This document shows positions 16,229 to 24,935 of a stretch of DNA of 41,158 nucleotides, in pieces. How positions within the stretch are numbered: position 1 is the stretch's first letter; each line of letters opens with the position of its first letter. The notes beneath the pieces are model-generated. The model searched no databases. It was not told the origin of the DNA and saw only the letters and a list, made by a program, of their open reading frames with translations. The position numbers and the translations under genes were made by a program. Source of the DNA: Solirubrobacteraceae bacterium (GTDB taxonomy: Bacteria > Actinomycetota > Thermoleophilia > Solirubrobacterales > Solirubrobacteraceae); NCBI GenBank assembly GCA_016462625.1, contig JAEMSV010000032.1, positions 1 through 41,158 on the forward strand. Reading direction: 5' to 3'.

Positions 16229-18193
16229 CTACGAGACCTTATGAGGCCAACCGCCGGGGGGCAGTGGTGAAGGGTCGAGAGTCGGGAGAACTGCGGGGGC
16301 AGGGCCAAGCCGATCTCGGATTCGCAGAACTCGGTCGAGCATCACGTTGCGAACGACGCCGGTGATTCCATCGGTGACCCCTTCCGCTGTCGTCCGTGCA
16401 ATGTTCGCGGCGCGGTCCACAGGCTCGAGATGATCTCCCTGCGGAAGGACGCGGGAACTCACCGTCGCGGCCACGGCGACGAGTTCGAGATGTCGGGCAA
16501 GCCGACGGGCCGCGAGCGGGCTAACACCGGCGTCGTTGATCGCGTGTTGTGCGTCATTTAGCGCCATCCATGCCACCGCGCGAGCGGCAGTCGGAACGGC
16601 TTCGACCGCCAAGCGAGCATGAGCGAGGATCGGTAAGAAGGTGACCTGCGGGAGCTGGTCTTGGAATGTGAGGCCGGCGAGGTGCAGCACTTCAAAGTTC
16701 GCTCGCAACACCTCTGCGGAGATATCGATGACGGGCAGCTCATGCTCGCCGACGAAGACGGTGTAGCGATGGACGTTCGGTAACCAGAACGCGGCCTGTG
16801 TGAGCGCCAACAACAGTGGGTTGCAAGCGTCGCTCTGCAAGTCATCGATGCGCACTGTGAGGACATCGCGGTTGCGCTCGAAGGTCCGAAGTTGCTGACC
16901 CGCGTGCGCAAAGCGCTGCTTAGCGAAGTTGATGCGGGATGCGTGGGGCAGGTTGTCGGTGTGCTCCGCGAATGCCTCGCTGAGTTCGGGGCGATCCGTA
17001 AACGCTCCCAGCCGTCCCGCGATCCAACCCCGTTGCAGCACATCGAGTACCGAGAGATGGTTGTGGATCTCCTCCGTCGAGTAGCGATTGCGGCCCGCTA
17101 TCAGGAGTCCTGTGTCCTCGTCGAAGTCAAAGTCCTCGTGAGCCTCCGCATTGCGAACAGCCGGCAGCAGAGCTCCTGCTACGCGTTCCCCGACCAGTCC
17201 GAGGTGAGCTCTGGCAGGTTCGGCTAGTTGTCCAACCGTCAGCGGGTGGGCTACAGAACCGGTCAGGCGAAGGAGGACTGACACCCAGCGACGAGTGTGC
17301 CCTTCGGCCATGACTTTGTACGCCTCGGCCAGCGCTATCGCTCGCCCCCGCTCGGTAGTGGCGACCTCGGCTTTGCCGACCCGGTCCTGGAGTCGGGAGA
17401 AGGTCATCGCTTCCTTGTCCATGTCCGCGTATGCATCGCCGAGGATGCGGGAGGTCCGGCTTCGATCGGCTGCGAAAGCTTCAAGGAGGTGCGAGCGACA
17501 GGCCTTCGCCGTGTACAGACTCAGCCACGGCGACCGACTGGTCGCAAGATCGCGCGTTGCCGAGACCGCAATGAAGACGTGTGGCTCGTGGTCCGCTACG
17601 AGCCGCGTCACTGCATCGCAACGCTGTTGCAGTTCAGGCAGGCGGAGCCGATATGCGGCGATAACCCGCGCGTCGCAGAATGCGCCGTTTACGTCGGTTA
17701 GGGCGTCCCCGGGTACTCCGAACAGGTCAAGTAGAACGTCGCGCTTGTCGTCTGGAGCCACATTTGCAACTTGCGGCCACGCGGGTGCTTCCGGAGCTGG
17801 TTCCGTGCGAACTGCGCTCTCGAGGAGGCGTCTCGCGTCTCTCAAAATGGCAGCACGGAGAGCTTCAATCGCGCTGGCATGAGCGCGGGTGCTGGGATCC
17901 AAGGCGCAAAGAAGATCCAGGCGCGAGACCAGATCGACGACCTCGCGTACGAAATCGACGACGGCGGGGCGCAACTCTGGGCCGACCTGGCTGTCGGTTG
18001 CCGTGGTTACTGAGGTGACAGCCGCACGAGTCGTCGCATGTCGCGCCAAAGAGTTAGGCAGCTGAGCGTCACTGACGCTCCGCGCCCACTGGGTGTCGGT
18101 GACTGGGACTACACGCGCCTTCGCGGCCGCAGGCAGCGCGTCGAGTTCCAGCATCGGGCCACCGAGGGCTGCCCTGCGCCTGGTGGTGCTCAC
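16229..18193 (-). CDS. Large helical protein with HEPN-type RNAxAH motif; candidate RNase effector
   Basis: I do not recognise this 654-residue protein as a named family. It is predicted almost wholly alpha-helical and cytosolic, with no signal peptide or membrane segment. Residues 347-352 read RNAEAH inside LLPAVRNAEAHEDFDFDE, which matches the HEPN RNase signature of Arg, a polar residue, then His four residues further on. Helices on both sides fit a HEPN four-helix bundle. HEPN proteins in defence islands often cut RNA to stop infected cells. I chose the GTG at 18193 because GGGGAG lies nine bases before it; ATG at 18154 is possible. It diverges from the ParB-nuclease-methyltransferase genes, which suggests a shared island, but co-function is inference. 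Codon use looks less GC-biased than the flanks. Confidence 0.6.
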   Translation of the reverse strand: MSTTRRRAALGGPMLELDALPAAAKARVVPVTDTQWARSVSDAQLPNSLARHATTRAAVTSVTTATDSQVGPELRPAVVDFVREVVDLVSRLDLLCALDPSTRAHASAIEALRAAILRDARRLLESAVRTEPAPEAPAWPQVANVAPDDKRDVLLDLFGVPGDALTDVNGAFCDARVIAAYRLRLPELQQRCDAVTRLVADHEPHVFIAVSATRDLATSRSPWLSLYTAKACRSHLLEAFAADRSRTSRILGDAYADMDKEAMTFSRLQDRVGKAEVATTERGRAIALAEAYKVMAEGHTRRWVSVLLRLTGSVAHPLTVGQLAEPARAHLGLVGERVAGALLPAVRNAEAHEDFDFDEDTGLLIAGRNRYSTEEIHNHLSVLDVLQRGWIAGRLGAFTDRPELSEAFAEHTDNLPHASRINFAKQRFAHAGQQLRTFERNRDVLTVRIDDLQSDACNPLLLALTQAAFWLPNVHRYTVFVGEHELPVIDISAEVLRANFEVLHLAGLTFQDQLPQVTFLPILAHARLAVEAVPTAARAVAWMALNDAQHAINDAGVSPLAARRLARHLELVAVAATVSSRVLPQGDHLEPVDRAANIARTTAEGVTDGITGVVRNVMLDRVLRIRDRLGPAPAVLPTLDPSPLPPGGWPHKVS

Positions 18194-18455
18194 GGCGGAT
18201 CGCTCCCCACCCGAGGTCGACCACGCCCACGGCAGCTGACATTCGCGATAATGCGCGGCATGCACTGAGTACGCTAGGGCTTCTGTAGGTGCCCCTTCCC
18301 TTGGATTATGTGACCGTCGTCCGGTGGCGAGTTGCTCGAGACGGGCCGCGGGCCGAACGCGTCGTGGCGCACTCCACTCGAACAAGATTGCAACGTTCAG
18401 TTCCGTCTGCGTAGGAAACGTGCCTTCGAGCCGAGCCGCGCGATAGGTTTCGGGT
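18194..18455. other. Divergent intergenic region of the island
   Basis: This 262-base gap separates the HEPN-type gene from the ParB-like gene and should hold both promoters. It is more AT-rich than the surroundings by eye, notably around 18240-18310. A TTGCAA at 18389-18394 is a possible -35 box for the ParB-like gene, with no convincing -10. No tRNA, repeat or TTGGATCCAA-type site is visible, so the island seems outside the catabolic regulon. Confidence 0.4.
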
Positions 18456-19592
18456 GTGGCGACCACGCATAGCTCGGGCGATCTGCCGCTCCACAAGCTG
18501 CATTTCGACCCGAAGAATCCGCGGCTTCCCCCGTCTGTAGACGGCGCTGACGACGATGCGGTCCTGCGGTGGATGCTTGCCGACGCAAGCCTGCTTCAGC
18601 TGATGGACGCTATCGCTACGCAAGGCTTCTTCCCCGGCGAGCCCTTGCTGGTCAGCCCTCGTCCCGACCTGCCCGAGGGAGATCAAGCGATTCCTGAAGA
18701 TGCAGCGGACACCGACTGGGTAGTGGTTGAAGGGAACCGCCGCCTCGCAGCTCTTCGGCTCTTGACATCGACCGAGTCGGCGCCCCTTCGTCCACGAGCC
18801 GTCGCTGACATCCGCGGTCGTCGTGCCGAAGGTGAGGATTTCGACACCGTCCCCGTGGTGAAGTTTGCCCGCCGTCAAGAGATTCTCCGATTCCTGGGAT
18901 TCCGGCATATCACCGGCATCAAAGAGTGGGACCCGCTCGAGAAGGCTCGCTATTTGAGGGACGTTCGTAGGGAGGCCACGCGGGCGGGCGAACCGCACGC
19001 GAACAAGGACCTTGCGCGTCGGATCGGGAGCACGCCAGCGTACGTCGGACGACTATTGACCGCGTTGGAGGCGCTCGAACAGCTGACCGACCACGCTTTC
19101 TTTACGGAGACCCGCCTGCAGGAGGACGACATACCGTTCTCGTTCCTCGTCTTGGCGCTCAACTACCAGTCGATCGTGACCTTCCTAGGGCTTGACCGTG
19201 CCGACGATGCGTCACTGCAGGGGTTGGATACCGATCGACTGCGCACGCTTGCACGATGGCTGTTTGTAGAGCACGAGGATGGCGCGACGGTCTTGGGTGA
19301 CTCCCGAAACATGAAGGTGTTGGCACAGGTCGTCAGCAGCGAGGCGGCAATCGCTGACCTAGAGGGTGGAATCCCGCTCCGCGATGCAGCGATGAGTGCC
19401 GTGGCGCCTAGCCAGCTGTTGCTGACTGCTCTTTCGCAATCCGTAGCACGGATGAAGGTGGCTGATCGGGAGGCTCGGAGAATCGATGAGGCTCCGGACG
19501 AAGCCCTGGAACAGCTGGCACAAGTTCGCTTCCATTCCGAGCAGGTCGAGCAGGCACTCGCTGGGCTGAGAACGCCAAGTACGCGTGACTGA
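18456..19592 (+). CDS. ParB/sulfiredoxin-fold protein of the island
   Basis: This 378-residue protein has an N-terminal ParB/Srx-like domain. It opens LHFDPKNPRLP, continues with the LMDAIATQGFFPGEPLLV segment, and carries EGNRR at residues 92-96, matching the phosphate-binding GERR/EGNRR box. A predicted helix-turn-helix follows (about 183-207, NKDLARRIGSTPAYVGRLL). The C-terminal half is helical and unassigned. ParB-fold proteins in mobile islands can bind DNA, bind or hydrolyse nucleotides, or act as nucleases. There is no ParA partner, so chromosome partitioning is unlikely. The start is GTG, and the stop overlaps the next gene by eight bases, tying it to the nuclease-like protein. Confidence 0.75.
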   Translation: MATTHSSGDLPLHKLHFDPKNPRLPPSVDGADDDAVLRWMLADASLLQLMDAIATQGFFPGEPLLVSPRPDLPEGDQAIPEDAADTDWVVVEGNRRLAALRLLTSTESAPLRPRAVADIRGRRAEGEDFDTVPVVKFARRQEILRFLGFRHITGIKEWDPLEKARYLRDVRREATRAGEPHANKDLARRIGSTPAYVGRLLTALEALEQLTDHAFFTETRLQEDDIPFSFLVLALNYQSIVTFLGLDRADDASLQGLDTDRLRTLARWLFVEHEDGATVLGDSRNMKVLAQVVSSEAAIADLEGGIPLRDAAMSAVAPSQLLLTALSQSVARMKVADREARRIDEAPDEALEQLAQVRFHSEQVEQALAGLRTPSTRD

Positions 19593-20721
19593 ACTGGACG
19601 AGACTTCTCCGCCGACCGCGACCGTTCGGCATGCGGTCGCGGACTGGGTCGAACTCGCATGCCTGGTGAGCCTCGACGGGTTCTTTGCCGTACCGGAACT
19701 CGTTGGCGCGCGGGAGCGTCAGAAGGACACTGGGCAGGCCAGTAGCGAGACCGGGGCTCAGTTGGTCCTGGCGCAGCTCGACGATACGGGGGACTCTGAT
19801 GATGGAATATTGCCTTCCCAAGGCGACCAAGCTCTGCGCGAGACCGATCCGCCAGACGTCAGCTTTGAGGAGGCAGTAGCGCAGGTTGCGGACCCGCCTG
19901 TGACCGGAGAGATAGCGGACGTGCTCGCCCATCTCCGGTCGCGTGCGGACATGCTGCGTCCGGCGCGCTACCCGTTCGACGTCGAGGATCGGGGTCTCCG
20001 GCTCCGTACAAGCCTCGGTGCTGCACACGGTATCTACATTGCGCTTCTTGTTTGCTCGAATCTGAATCGTCTGCCGGAGACCGGCCGCAGTGAGTGGACC
20101 GGCGGTTTTGAGCGCTACTGCACGCATGCGTTGGCGGGTTGGCTTGGCTCCATGTACCGAGTCGAGGTGTTTGGGACTGCGGCGAGGGCAGGAGAACTCT
20201 TCCACGGCGATACGCGGCAGGCTCTCGAGACGTTGTGCACAGCAGTCGGGTGGACATTGGCTCTAGGCGAGGAAGATGAAAGGACGCTGCCGTCGTCCGG
20301 AGATCGCGGACTCGACGGTGTTGCTTGGCGAGTGGATGGAGATGACCCCGCCGACCTGTGGGTGACGTACTTCGTGCAAGCGGCCTGCGGGAAGAATTGG
20401 CCCGACAAACAGGACGAGGCATCGCGGGATCGTTGGGCTCGTTTCATGGCAATCACGAGTCCGCTTCAGTCGGTGCTGGCGATCCCGTACTGGCAAAGAG
20501 AGACGTCGAAGCGATGGGCCAAGTCGGTCGAACTCTCACGTGCCAACGTATTTCTGGATCGGTATCGGCTGCTCAGCCTCGCCGCTGATGCACCAGCGTT
20601 TGCGGAGTTTCCGACGGCGCGAGTGGAATCCCTCGTGGCCGGCGGGTCGAGGAAGGACCCTCTAGGCGGCGCGAGTCGGAGCAACAATAAGTCGCGCTCG
20701 CGGACGCGGCCGAGGAAGTGA
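19585..20721 (+). CDS. Possible PD-(D/E)XK-type nuclease, candidate restriction enzyme
   Basis: I do not recognise a named family. In this 378-residue protein, residues 241-271 read as a compact alpha/beta core: RGLDGVAWRV, then LWVTYFVQAACGKNW. Asp244 followed by a strand carrying Gln265 and Lys270 resembles the Asp...(E/Q)xK layout of restriction-type nucleases, although the Gln-Lys spacing is wider than usual. The C terminus is basic and low-complexity (SNNKSRSRTRPRK), which suits nucleic-acid binding. Its GTG start overlaps the ParB-like gene by eight bases, and its stop lies one base before the methyltransferase start. Adjacency to a C5 methyltransferase makes a restriction role the simplest reading, but this is inference. 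Confidence 0.55.
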   Translation: MTELDETSPPTATVRHAVADWVELACLVSLDGFFAVPELVGARERQKDTGQASSETGAQLVLAQLDDTGDSDDGILPSQGDQALRETDPPDVSFEEAVAQVADPPVTGEIADVLAHLRSRADMLRPARYPFDVEDRGLRLRTSLGAAHGIYIALLVCSNLNRLPETGRSEWTGGFERYCTHALAGWLGSMYRVEVFGTAARAGELFHGDTRQALETLCTAVGWTLALGEEDERTLPSSGDRGLDGVAWRVDGDDPADLWVTYFVQAACGKNWPDKQDEASRDRWARFMAITSPLQSVLAIPYWQRETSKRWAKSVELSRANVFLDRYRLLSLAADAPAFAEFPTARVESLVAGGSRKDPLGGASRSNNKSRSRTRPRK

Positions 20722-20722
20722 A

Positions 20723-21949
20723 GTGAGGCGCCCGACCGATGTCATCCACGACGTGTTCGGCCCGTGGGCAGGCGGACGTTCTGGCACTGGGCTTCGCGTA
20801 CTTTCACTCTATTCGGGCGCCGGCGGGCTCGATCGAGGATTTGTGGATCTCGGTTATGAGATCTCTCACGCCGTCGAAGTAGACCGGCACGCCGCCGCGA
20901 CTTACCGAGAGAACTTGGGCGACCACGTCGTCGAGGGAGAGCTTCCGGCGGTACTGCGCAGCCGGTCGAAGTCGGGTGCGCGGTCCACGCTTCGGCCGGA
21001 CGTAATCATTGGCGGGCCCCCGTGCCAAGGGTTCTCAGTCATCGGCCGCATGGATCCGGCGGATCCTCGCTCGAAACACGTCCATGCGTTTCTTGACGTA
21101 GTTGACACCTATCGTCCAGCTGCGTTCTGCATGGAGAACGTGAGTTCGTTGGCCACGAGTCCACGATGGCGAGGGGTATATGCCAGACTTATCAGGCGCG
21201 CCGAGACACTTGGGTATCGCGTCACGCCGATGGTCTTGAACGCGGCGGACTACACGGTTCCGCAGGCGCGAAAGCGACTCTTTCTGGTCGGGGCTAGAGG
21301 CCTAACGGTTTCCCCTCCGGGTGGCCCGCGGTTGGGAGGGCCGGTCACGGTACTTGAGGCGCTCCGGCAACTTCCCGCGTACGGCGCAGTTGGTAATGAC
21401 ACCCTGTGTCGCGCGCGCGTCGTTCTCGCCAAGAAGCCGGTGATGCGTCCGAGCCCTTACAAGGGGAGCTTGCTTTTCAACGGGTCCGGGCGCCCGCTTG
21501 AACTCGACGCGGTCGCGCGGACTCTTCCAGCTTCGATGGGCGGCAACGGCACGCCGATCCTCGATCAGTATGAACTCGCTGCGCGGCTAGCGAATCCTGA
21601 TGCTCACGTCGAGAGCTGGGTGGTGACGCACCACGCTCGGTTGATGGCCGGCAAGGTCGACGAGCCATCAGGTCATCCTCTCCGGCGAATAACCCTCGAG
21701 GAAGCCGCGGCTCTCCAAAGCTTTCCGCCCGATTGGACTTGGGCTGGTCCGACCAACGCGCGCTTTAGGCAGGTGGGGAACGCGGTTCCACCGCGGCTTG
21801 CAAGGTACGTCGCGCAGGCCGTTGCCGAGGCGTTGACGAGTCCAGACGACCGGCCGGTTGATCCCGCCTCGCGACGTATACAGCCGATGGCTCGACGCCG
21901 CCGTGCTGCCCCGGCGTTAAGTGGCATTCCTGCGCCGGGCACCGCGTGA
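20723..21949 (+). CDS. C5-cytosine DNA methyltransferase
   Basis: This 408-residue enzyme would transfer a methyl group from S-adenosylmethionine to C5 of cytosine in a specific DNA site. The conserved motifs are present in order: motif I LSLYSGAGGLDRGF (about 27-40), motif IV GGPPCQGFS with catalytic Cys101, motif VI ENV (138-140), motif VIII QARKRLF (181-187) and motif X GNAVPP (352-357). The region between VIII and IX (about 190-330) is the target-recognition domain, which I cannot read for specificity. The C-terminal tail after motif X is basic and extended. The start is GTG with GAGG seven bases upstream. Next to a nuclease-like gene it probably protects host DNA, though epigenetic use is possible. 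Confidence 0.93.
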   Translation: MRRPTDVIHDVFGPWAGGRSGTGLRVLSLYSGAGGLDRGFVDLGYEISHAVEVDRHAAATYRENLGDHVVEGELPAVLRSRSKSGARSTLRPDVIIGGPPCQGFSVIGRMDPADPRSKHVHAFLDVVDTYRPAAFCMENVSSLATSPRWRGVYARLIRRAETLGYRVTPMVLNAADYTVPQARKRLFLVGARGLTVSPPGGPRLGGPVTVLEALRQLPAYGAVGNDTLCRARVVLAKKPVMRPSPYKGSLLFNGSGRPLELDAVARTLPASMGGNGTPILDQYELAARLANPDAHVESWVVTHHARLMAGKVDEPSGHPLRRITLEEAAALQSFPPDWTWAGPTNARFRQVGNAVPPRLARYVAQAVAEALTSPDDRPVDPASRRIQPMARRRRAAPALSGIPAPGTA

Positions 21950-22020
21950 GTTCATCCGGGGACTAACAGCGCGCCAAGCGGGATCATGGCTACTACGCGA
22001 CGAGGCGTGAGCACTGATTG

Positions 22021-23853
22021 TCAGGCCCACCAGGCGGGCTCGCCGCACGCGACCCGCCCGCCCTCGGGGTCGGTCGCGGCCGCGCGCAGCGCCGCGGTCG
22101 CGTCCGCATCCACCGTCAGCGTCTCCCAGCGGCCCGCGTCGCCACTGAGCACCACGCCGTACGCCGACCGCGCCCGCTCCACCGTGACGTAGTCGTCGAT
22201 CACGTCCTCCAGCACCAGCGCCGGATCGCGCTCCAGCGGCGAGCCGTACCCGCCACCGCCCGCCGACAGCGACGCGATCGTCTCGCCCGCCTCGATGTCG
22301 ACCTCGCCGACGACGTGCTCGTACTTCGTCCACGCGCCATCGACCGCCACGTGCCACGCCTCCGGGCCTAACGGCGAGCCGCCGCCGCGCACACCCAGCG
22401 GCCGGTTCAGCACGCCGTCGAGGAAGTAGTGACACGTCATGCCGGCCAGCCGCGGTCCGAACACGGCGACCCCGCCCGGCGCGCCGCGCGTCCGCCCCGC
22501 GCCCTCGGAGTCCGGGCGCACGACCTTCTCCCACACGACGAGCGGGTGCTTCTGTTCAGTGATCTCCGTCTGGTCGATGTAGCCGATGCCCGACGCGCCG
22601 GTGATCTGGTAGGTCAGCCACCCGTCGGACTGCGAGGTCGCCGGGCCGCCGGCCGTCCCCAGGAACGTCTGAAAGACGAAGGGCTCATCGTCGCGCCGCG
22701 GGTCGAGCCCGGAGGACACGCCCTGGAACGGACCCGACCCGTACGTCGGCTCCGCGGCGCCCCGGCCCGGCGCGGCGAGCGCCATCCCGACCATGGTCAT
22801 GCCGACCACGCGGTCCTGCACGGTCGTCGTCGCGCACGAGGCGGAGGCGGGGTGCCGGGGAATCCCGACGACGCAGTTCTCGCGGACCTGCACCCGGATC
22901 CGCCGGTACGCGCCGGCGTTGTTCGGCACCCGCACGCGCTTGGCGTCGCGCTCGGAGTTCAGGGCGACGAGGACCCCGGCGGTCGCCGCGTTGCGCGACG
23001 TCGACTCGCTCAGGTTCAGCCCGTTCGGCACGCAGTCCGGGTTGTCGCGGAGGTCCACGACGATGTTGCCGCCGACGGGATCGATGTCGATCTCCGCCTG
23101 CAGCGGCAGCCCCTCGGGCAGGCCGGGGAACGGGTCGAGCTGCGTCCGCGTCGTCACGCGAGCGGCAGGCAGTTCGGCGATCGCCTCGGCGGTCATCTTC
23201 TCCGAGTAGTCCAGCCACTCGGCGACGAACGCGCGCGCCTCGGCGGCGCCGCCTAGCGCCGTGCAGAACTCCTTCAGGCGTCGCTCGGCCAGCCGCGCCG
23301 CGCCGATCGTCGCGAGGAAGTCGCCGCGCCAGATGTCGTACGCGCGGATGCGCCGCTCGCACATCCGGATGATGTCGGTGTTGTCCTGGTATCCCGACTG
23401 CACCTTCACGCAGGGGAAGATCAGCGCGCCCTCGTTGTAGACGTCGGTCGCGGTCGGCGAGTAGGTGGTCGGCAGCGCGTTGCCGCAGTCGGCCTGGTGC
23501 GCCTTGGCGAGCGCGGTGAAGACGTGCTCGCCCTCGTAGAAGACGGGGACGAGGATCGTGTGGTCGGCCGCGTGGCTGTTGCCGTCGTACGGATCGTTGG
23601 AGAGGAACGCGTCGCCCTCGACGAACCCGGGATGGATCCGGCCCATCGCCTCCGCCAGCAGCGACGACCCGTACACGTGGACGAGCGCGCCGTCGGGCGA
23701 CGAGACCATGTCGTGGTTCGCGTCGGTCACCGAGCACGAGAAGTCCCTCGACGCCATCGTCGTGGAGCGCGCGGTGCGCACCATGGTGTTCGTCATCTCG
23801 CGGACGATGCCGTCGAGGCGGCTCGACATCACGCCGAGGGTCACGGTGTCCAT
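22021..23853 (-). CDS. Hydantoinase B / oxoprolinase-type subunit (HyuB3)
   Basis: This 610-residue HyuB protein has MTNTMVRTARSTTMASRDFSC, NDPYDGNSHAADHT, AKAHQADCGNALPTTYSPTATDVYNEG and a C-terminal SLSAGGGGYGSPLERDP. The metal-site Asp, His and Asp are all kept. It begins three bases after the EamA exporter stop, so the two form an operon with no HyuA of their own. It is closest to HyuB6 by shared phrases (for example ASCATTTVQDRVVGM). Its 3' end faces the DNA methyltransferase across 71 bases, marking the right edge of the island. It presumably works with a HyuA encoded elsewhere. Confidence 0.92.
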   Translation of the reverse strand: MDTVTLGVMSSRLDGIVREMTNTMVRTARSTTMASRDFSCSVTDANHDMVSSPDGALVHVYGSSLLAEAMGRIHPGFVEGDAFLSNDPYDGNSHAADHTILVPVFYEGEHVFTALAKAHQADCGNALPTTYSPTATDVYNEGALIFPCVKVQSGYQDNTDIIRMCERRIRAYDIWRGDFLATIGAARLAERRLKEFCTALGGAAEARAFVAEWLDYSEKMTAEAIAELPAARVTTRTQLDPFPGLPEGLPLQAEIDIDPVGGNIVVDLRDNPDCVPNGLNLSESTSRNAATAGVLVALNSERDAKRVRVPNNAGAYRRIRVQVRENCVVGIPRHPASASCATTTVQDRVVGMTMVGMALAAPGRGAAEPTYGSGPFQGVSSGLDPRRDDEPFVFQTFLGTAGGPATSQSDGWLTYQITGASGIGYIDQTEITEQKHPLVVWEKVVRPDSEGAGRTRGAPGGVAVFGPRLAGMTCHYFLDGVLNRPLGVRGGGSPLGPEAWHVAVDGAWTKYEHVVGEVDIEAGETIASLSAGGGGYGSPLERDPALVLEDVIDDYVTVERARSAYGVVLSGDAGRWETLTVDADATAALRAAATDPEGGRVACGEPAWWA

Positions 23854-23856
23854 GCG

Positions 23857-24771
23857 TCAGCCTCCGGTGCTCTGGGTCACAGGTTCAGGGCGCGGCGCGA
23901 CGGCCGCGGGGGTCACGGATCTCGTGAAGACGGGGAGCTGTGCCGCGGTCGCCGCGCACAGCACGATCGCGACGCCCGCGATCTGGGTGACGCTCAGGGA
24001 CTGGCCGAGCGTGATCCACGCGACGATGACGGCGACGACCGGCTCGATCGTCGCGATGACCCCGACGACCGGCCCCGGCAGCCGCAGCGTCGCGCCGGCG
24101 AAGAGCAGGTACGGGACGAGCGTCGCGAGCATCACGACGCCGAAGAGGCCGAGCCATTCCATGGCCGTCGTGCCAGCGAAGTCGAACGTCCAGAGCGGGT
24201 ACGGGATGAACACCAGCGTCGTGACCGCGACGGTGAACATCGCCATGATGATGGTGACGGCCGGGAGCTCGATCGGGAGCCGGCCGATGATCGTCACGTA
24301 GGCCGCGAAGGAGGACGCGGCGATCAGCGCCGCGGCGATCCCGAGCGGATCGAGGTCGCCTCCCGCACTCGCGTTGACGACCATCCAGCAGCCGCCCACG
24401 GCGACCAGCACGGTGAGCAGGGCGATCGGGGACGGCCACCGCCGCGCGAGCACCGCAGCGATCCCGAGCAGCATGATCGGAGAGGTGTAGATCAGCGCCT
24501 GCGCCGTCGCGATCGGCAGGAGCGTGATCGATGCGATGTACGCGAGGCCCGTGCCGAACGAGCCGAGCAGACCGATGACGAGCAGATGGGGCCGCACCAC
24601 CCGGGGCACGTGGAGCAGGTGGGGGGCGAAGATGCGCAGGGCGAGGGCGAGCAGGATGAACGCGCCGACGAACCGGAACTGGTTCACGCGCGTTGCGTCC
24701 ATGCCGTTGTCGGACAGCGCTCGGGTGATCGACGCGGAGACGCCGCCGCACGTCGCGCCGATCGCCGCCAT
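23857..24771 (-). CDS. EamA/DMT-superfamily membrane transporter
   Basis: This is a roughly 304-residue membrane protein with about ten hydrophobic segments in two EamA repeats. Typical pieces are the end of helix 3 into helix 4 (YIASITLLPIATAQALIYTSPIMLL) and the second-repeat PVVGVIATIEPVVAVIVAWITLGQSL. Family members usually export metabolites or amino-acid-like compounds. The ATG at 24771 gives a short first helix; an in-frame rare start further upstream would lengthen it, and the frame is open past the operator at 24857. It is followed three bases later by HyuB3, so it may export or import the compound that HyuB3 works on. Confidence 0.85.
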   Translation of the reverse strand: MAAIGATCGGVSASITRALSDNGMDATRVNQFRFVGAFILLALALRIFAPHLLHVPRVVRPHLLVIGLLGSFGTGLAYIASITLLPIATAQALIYTSPIMLLGIAAVLARRWPSPIALLTVLVAVGGCWMVVNASAGGDLDPLGIAAALIAASSFAAYVTIIGRLPIELPAVTIIMAMFTVAVTTLVFIPYPLWTFDFAGTTAMEWLGLFGVVMLATLVPYLLFAGATLRLPGPVVGVIATIEPVVAVIVAWITLGQSLSVTQIAGVAIVLCAATAAQLPVFTRSVTPAAVAPRPEPVTQSTGG

Positions 24772-24856
24772 GGCGACGCCGGCCCTGCGGCGGCGGGAGG
24801 ACAGCTGGGTGGGCGCGTCAGAAATCAGGAAAGCGAGGTCGGTACCGGCGGACTTC

Positions 24857-24867
24857 TTGTATCCAAT
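24857..24867 (-). promoter_or_regulatory. Operator-like palindrome upstream of the EamA-HyuB3 operon (site 4)
   Basis: TTGTATCCAAT is the same variant as site 1. It lies in the divergent gap, 86 bases from the EamA ATG, and is paired with site 5; the dyad centres are 65 bases apart. Confidence 0.55.
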
Positions 24868-24920
24868 CAAGCGCCAGGATGACCTGGCTATGGCCCACTT
24901 GTCCCATAACCGTGTCGTGC

Positions 24921-24932
24921 ATAGGATCCAAT
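24921..24932 (+). promoter_or_regulatory. Operator overlapping a likely leaderless promoter of the gamma-glutamyltransferase-like gene (site 5)
   Basis: ATAGGATCCAAT ends three bases before the ATG at 24936, with no Shine-Dalgarno between. TAGGAT (24922-24927) is a fair -10 box placing transcription start at the ATG. The layout matches sites 1 and 6, where the palindrome also abuts the start codon. Confidence 0.6.
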
Positions 24933-24935
24933 TAG

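Noticed and set aside
16200..22030. Direct repeats, a tRNA or an integrase bounding the foreign-looking island.
   Set aside because: I compared both edges by eye and saw no convincing repeat, tRNA or recombinase gene, so no attachment sites are called.
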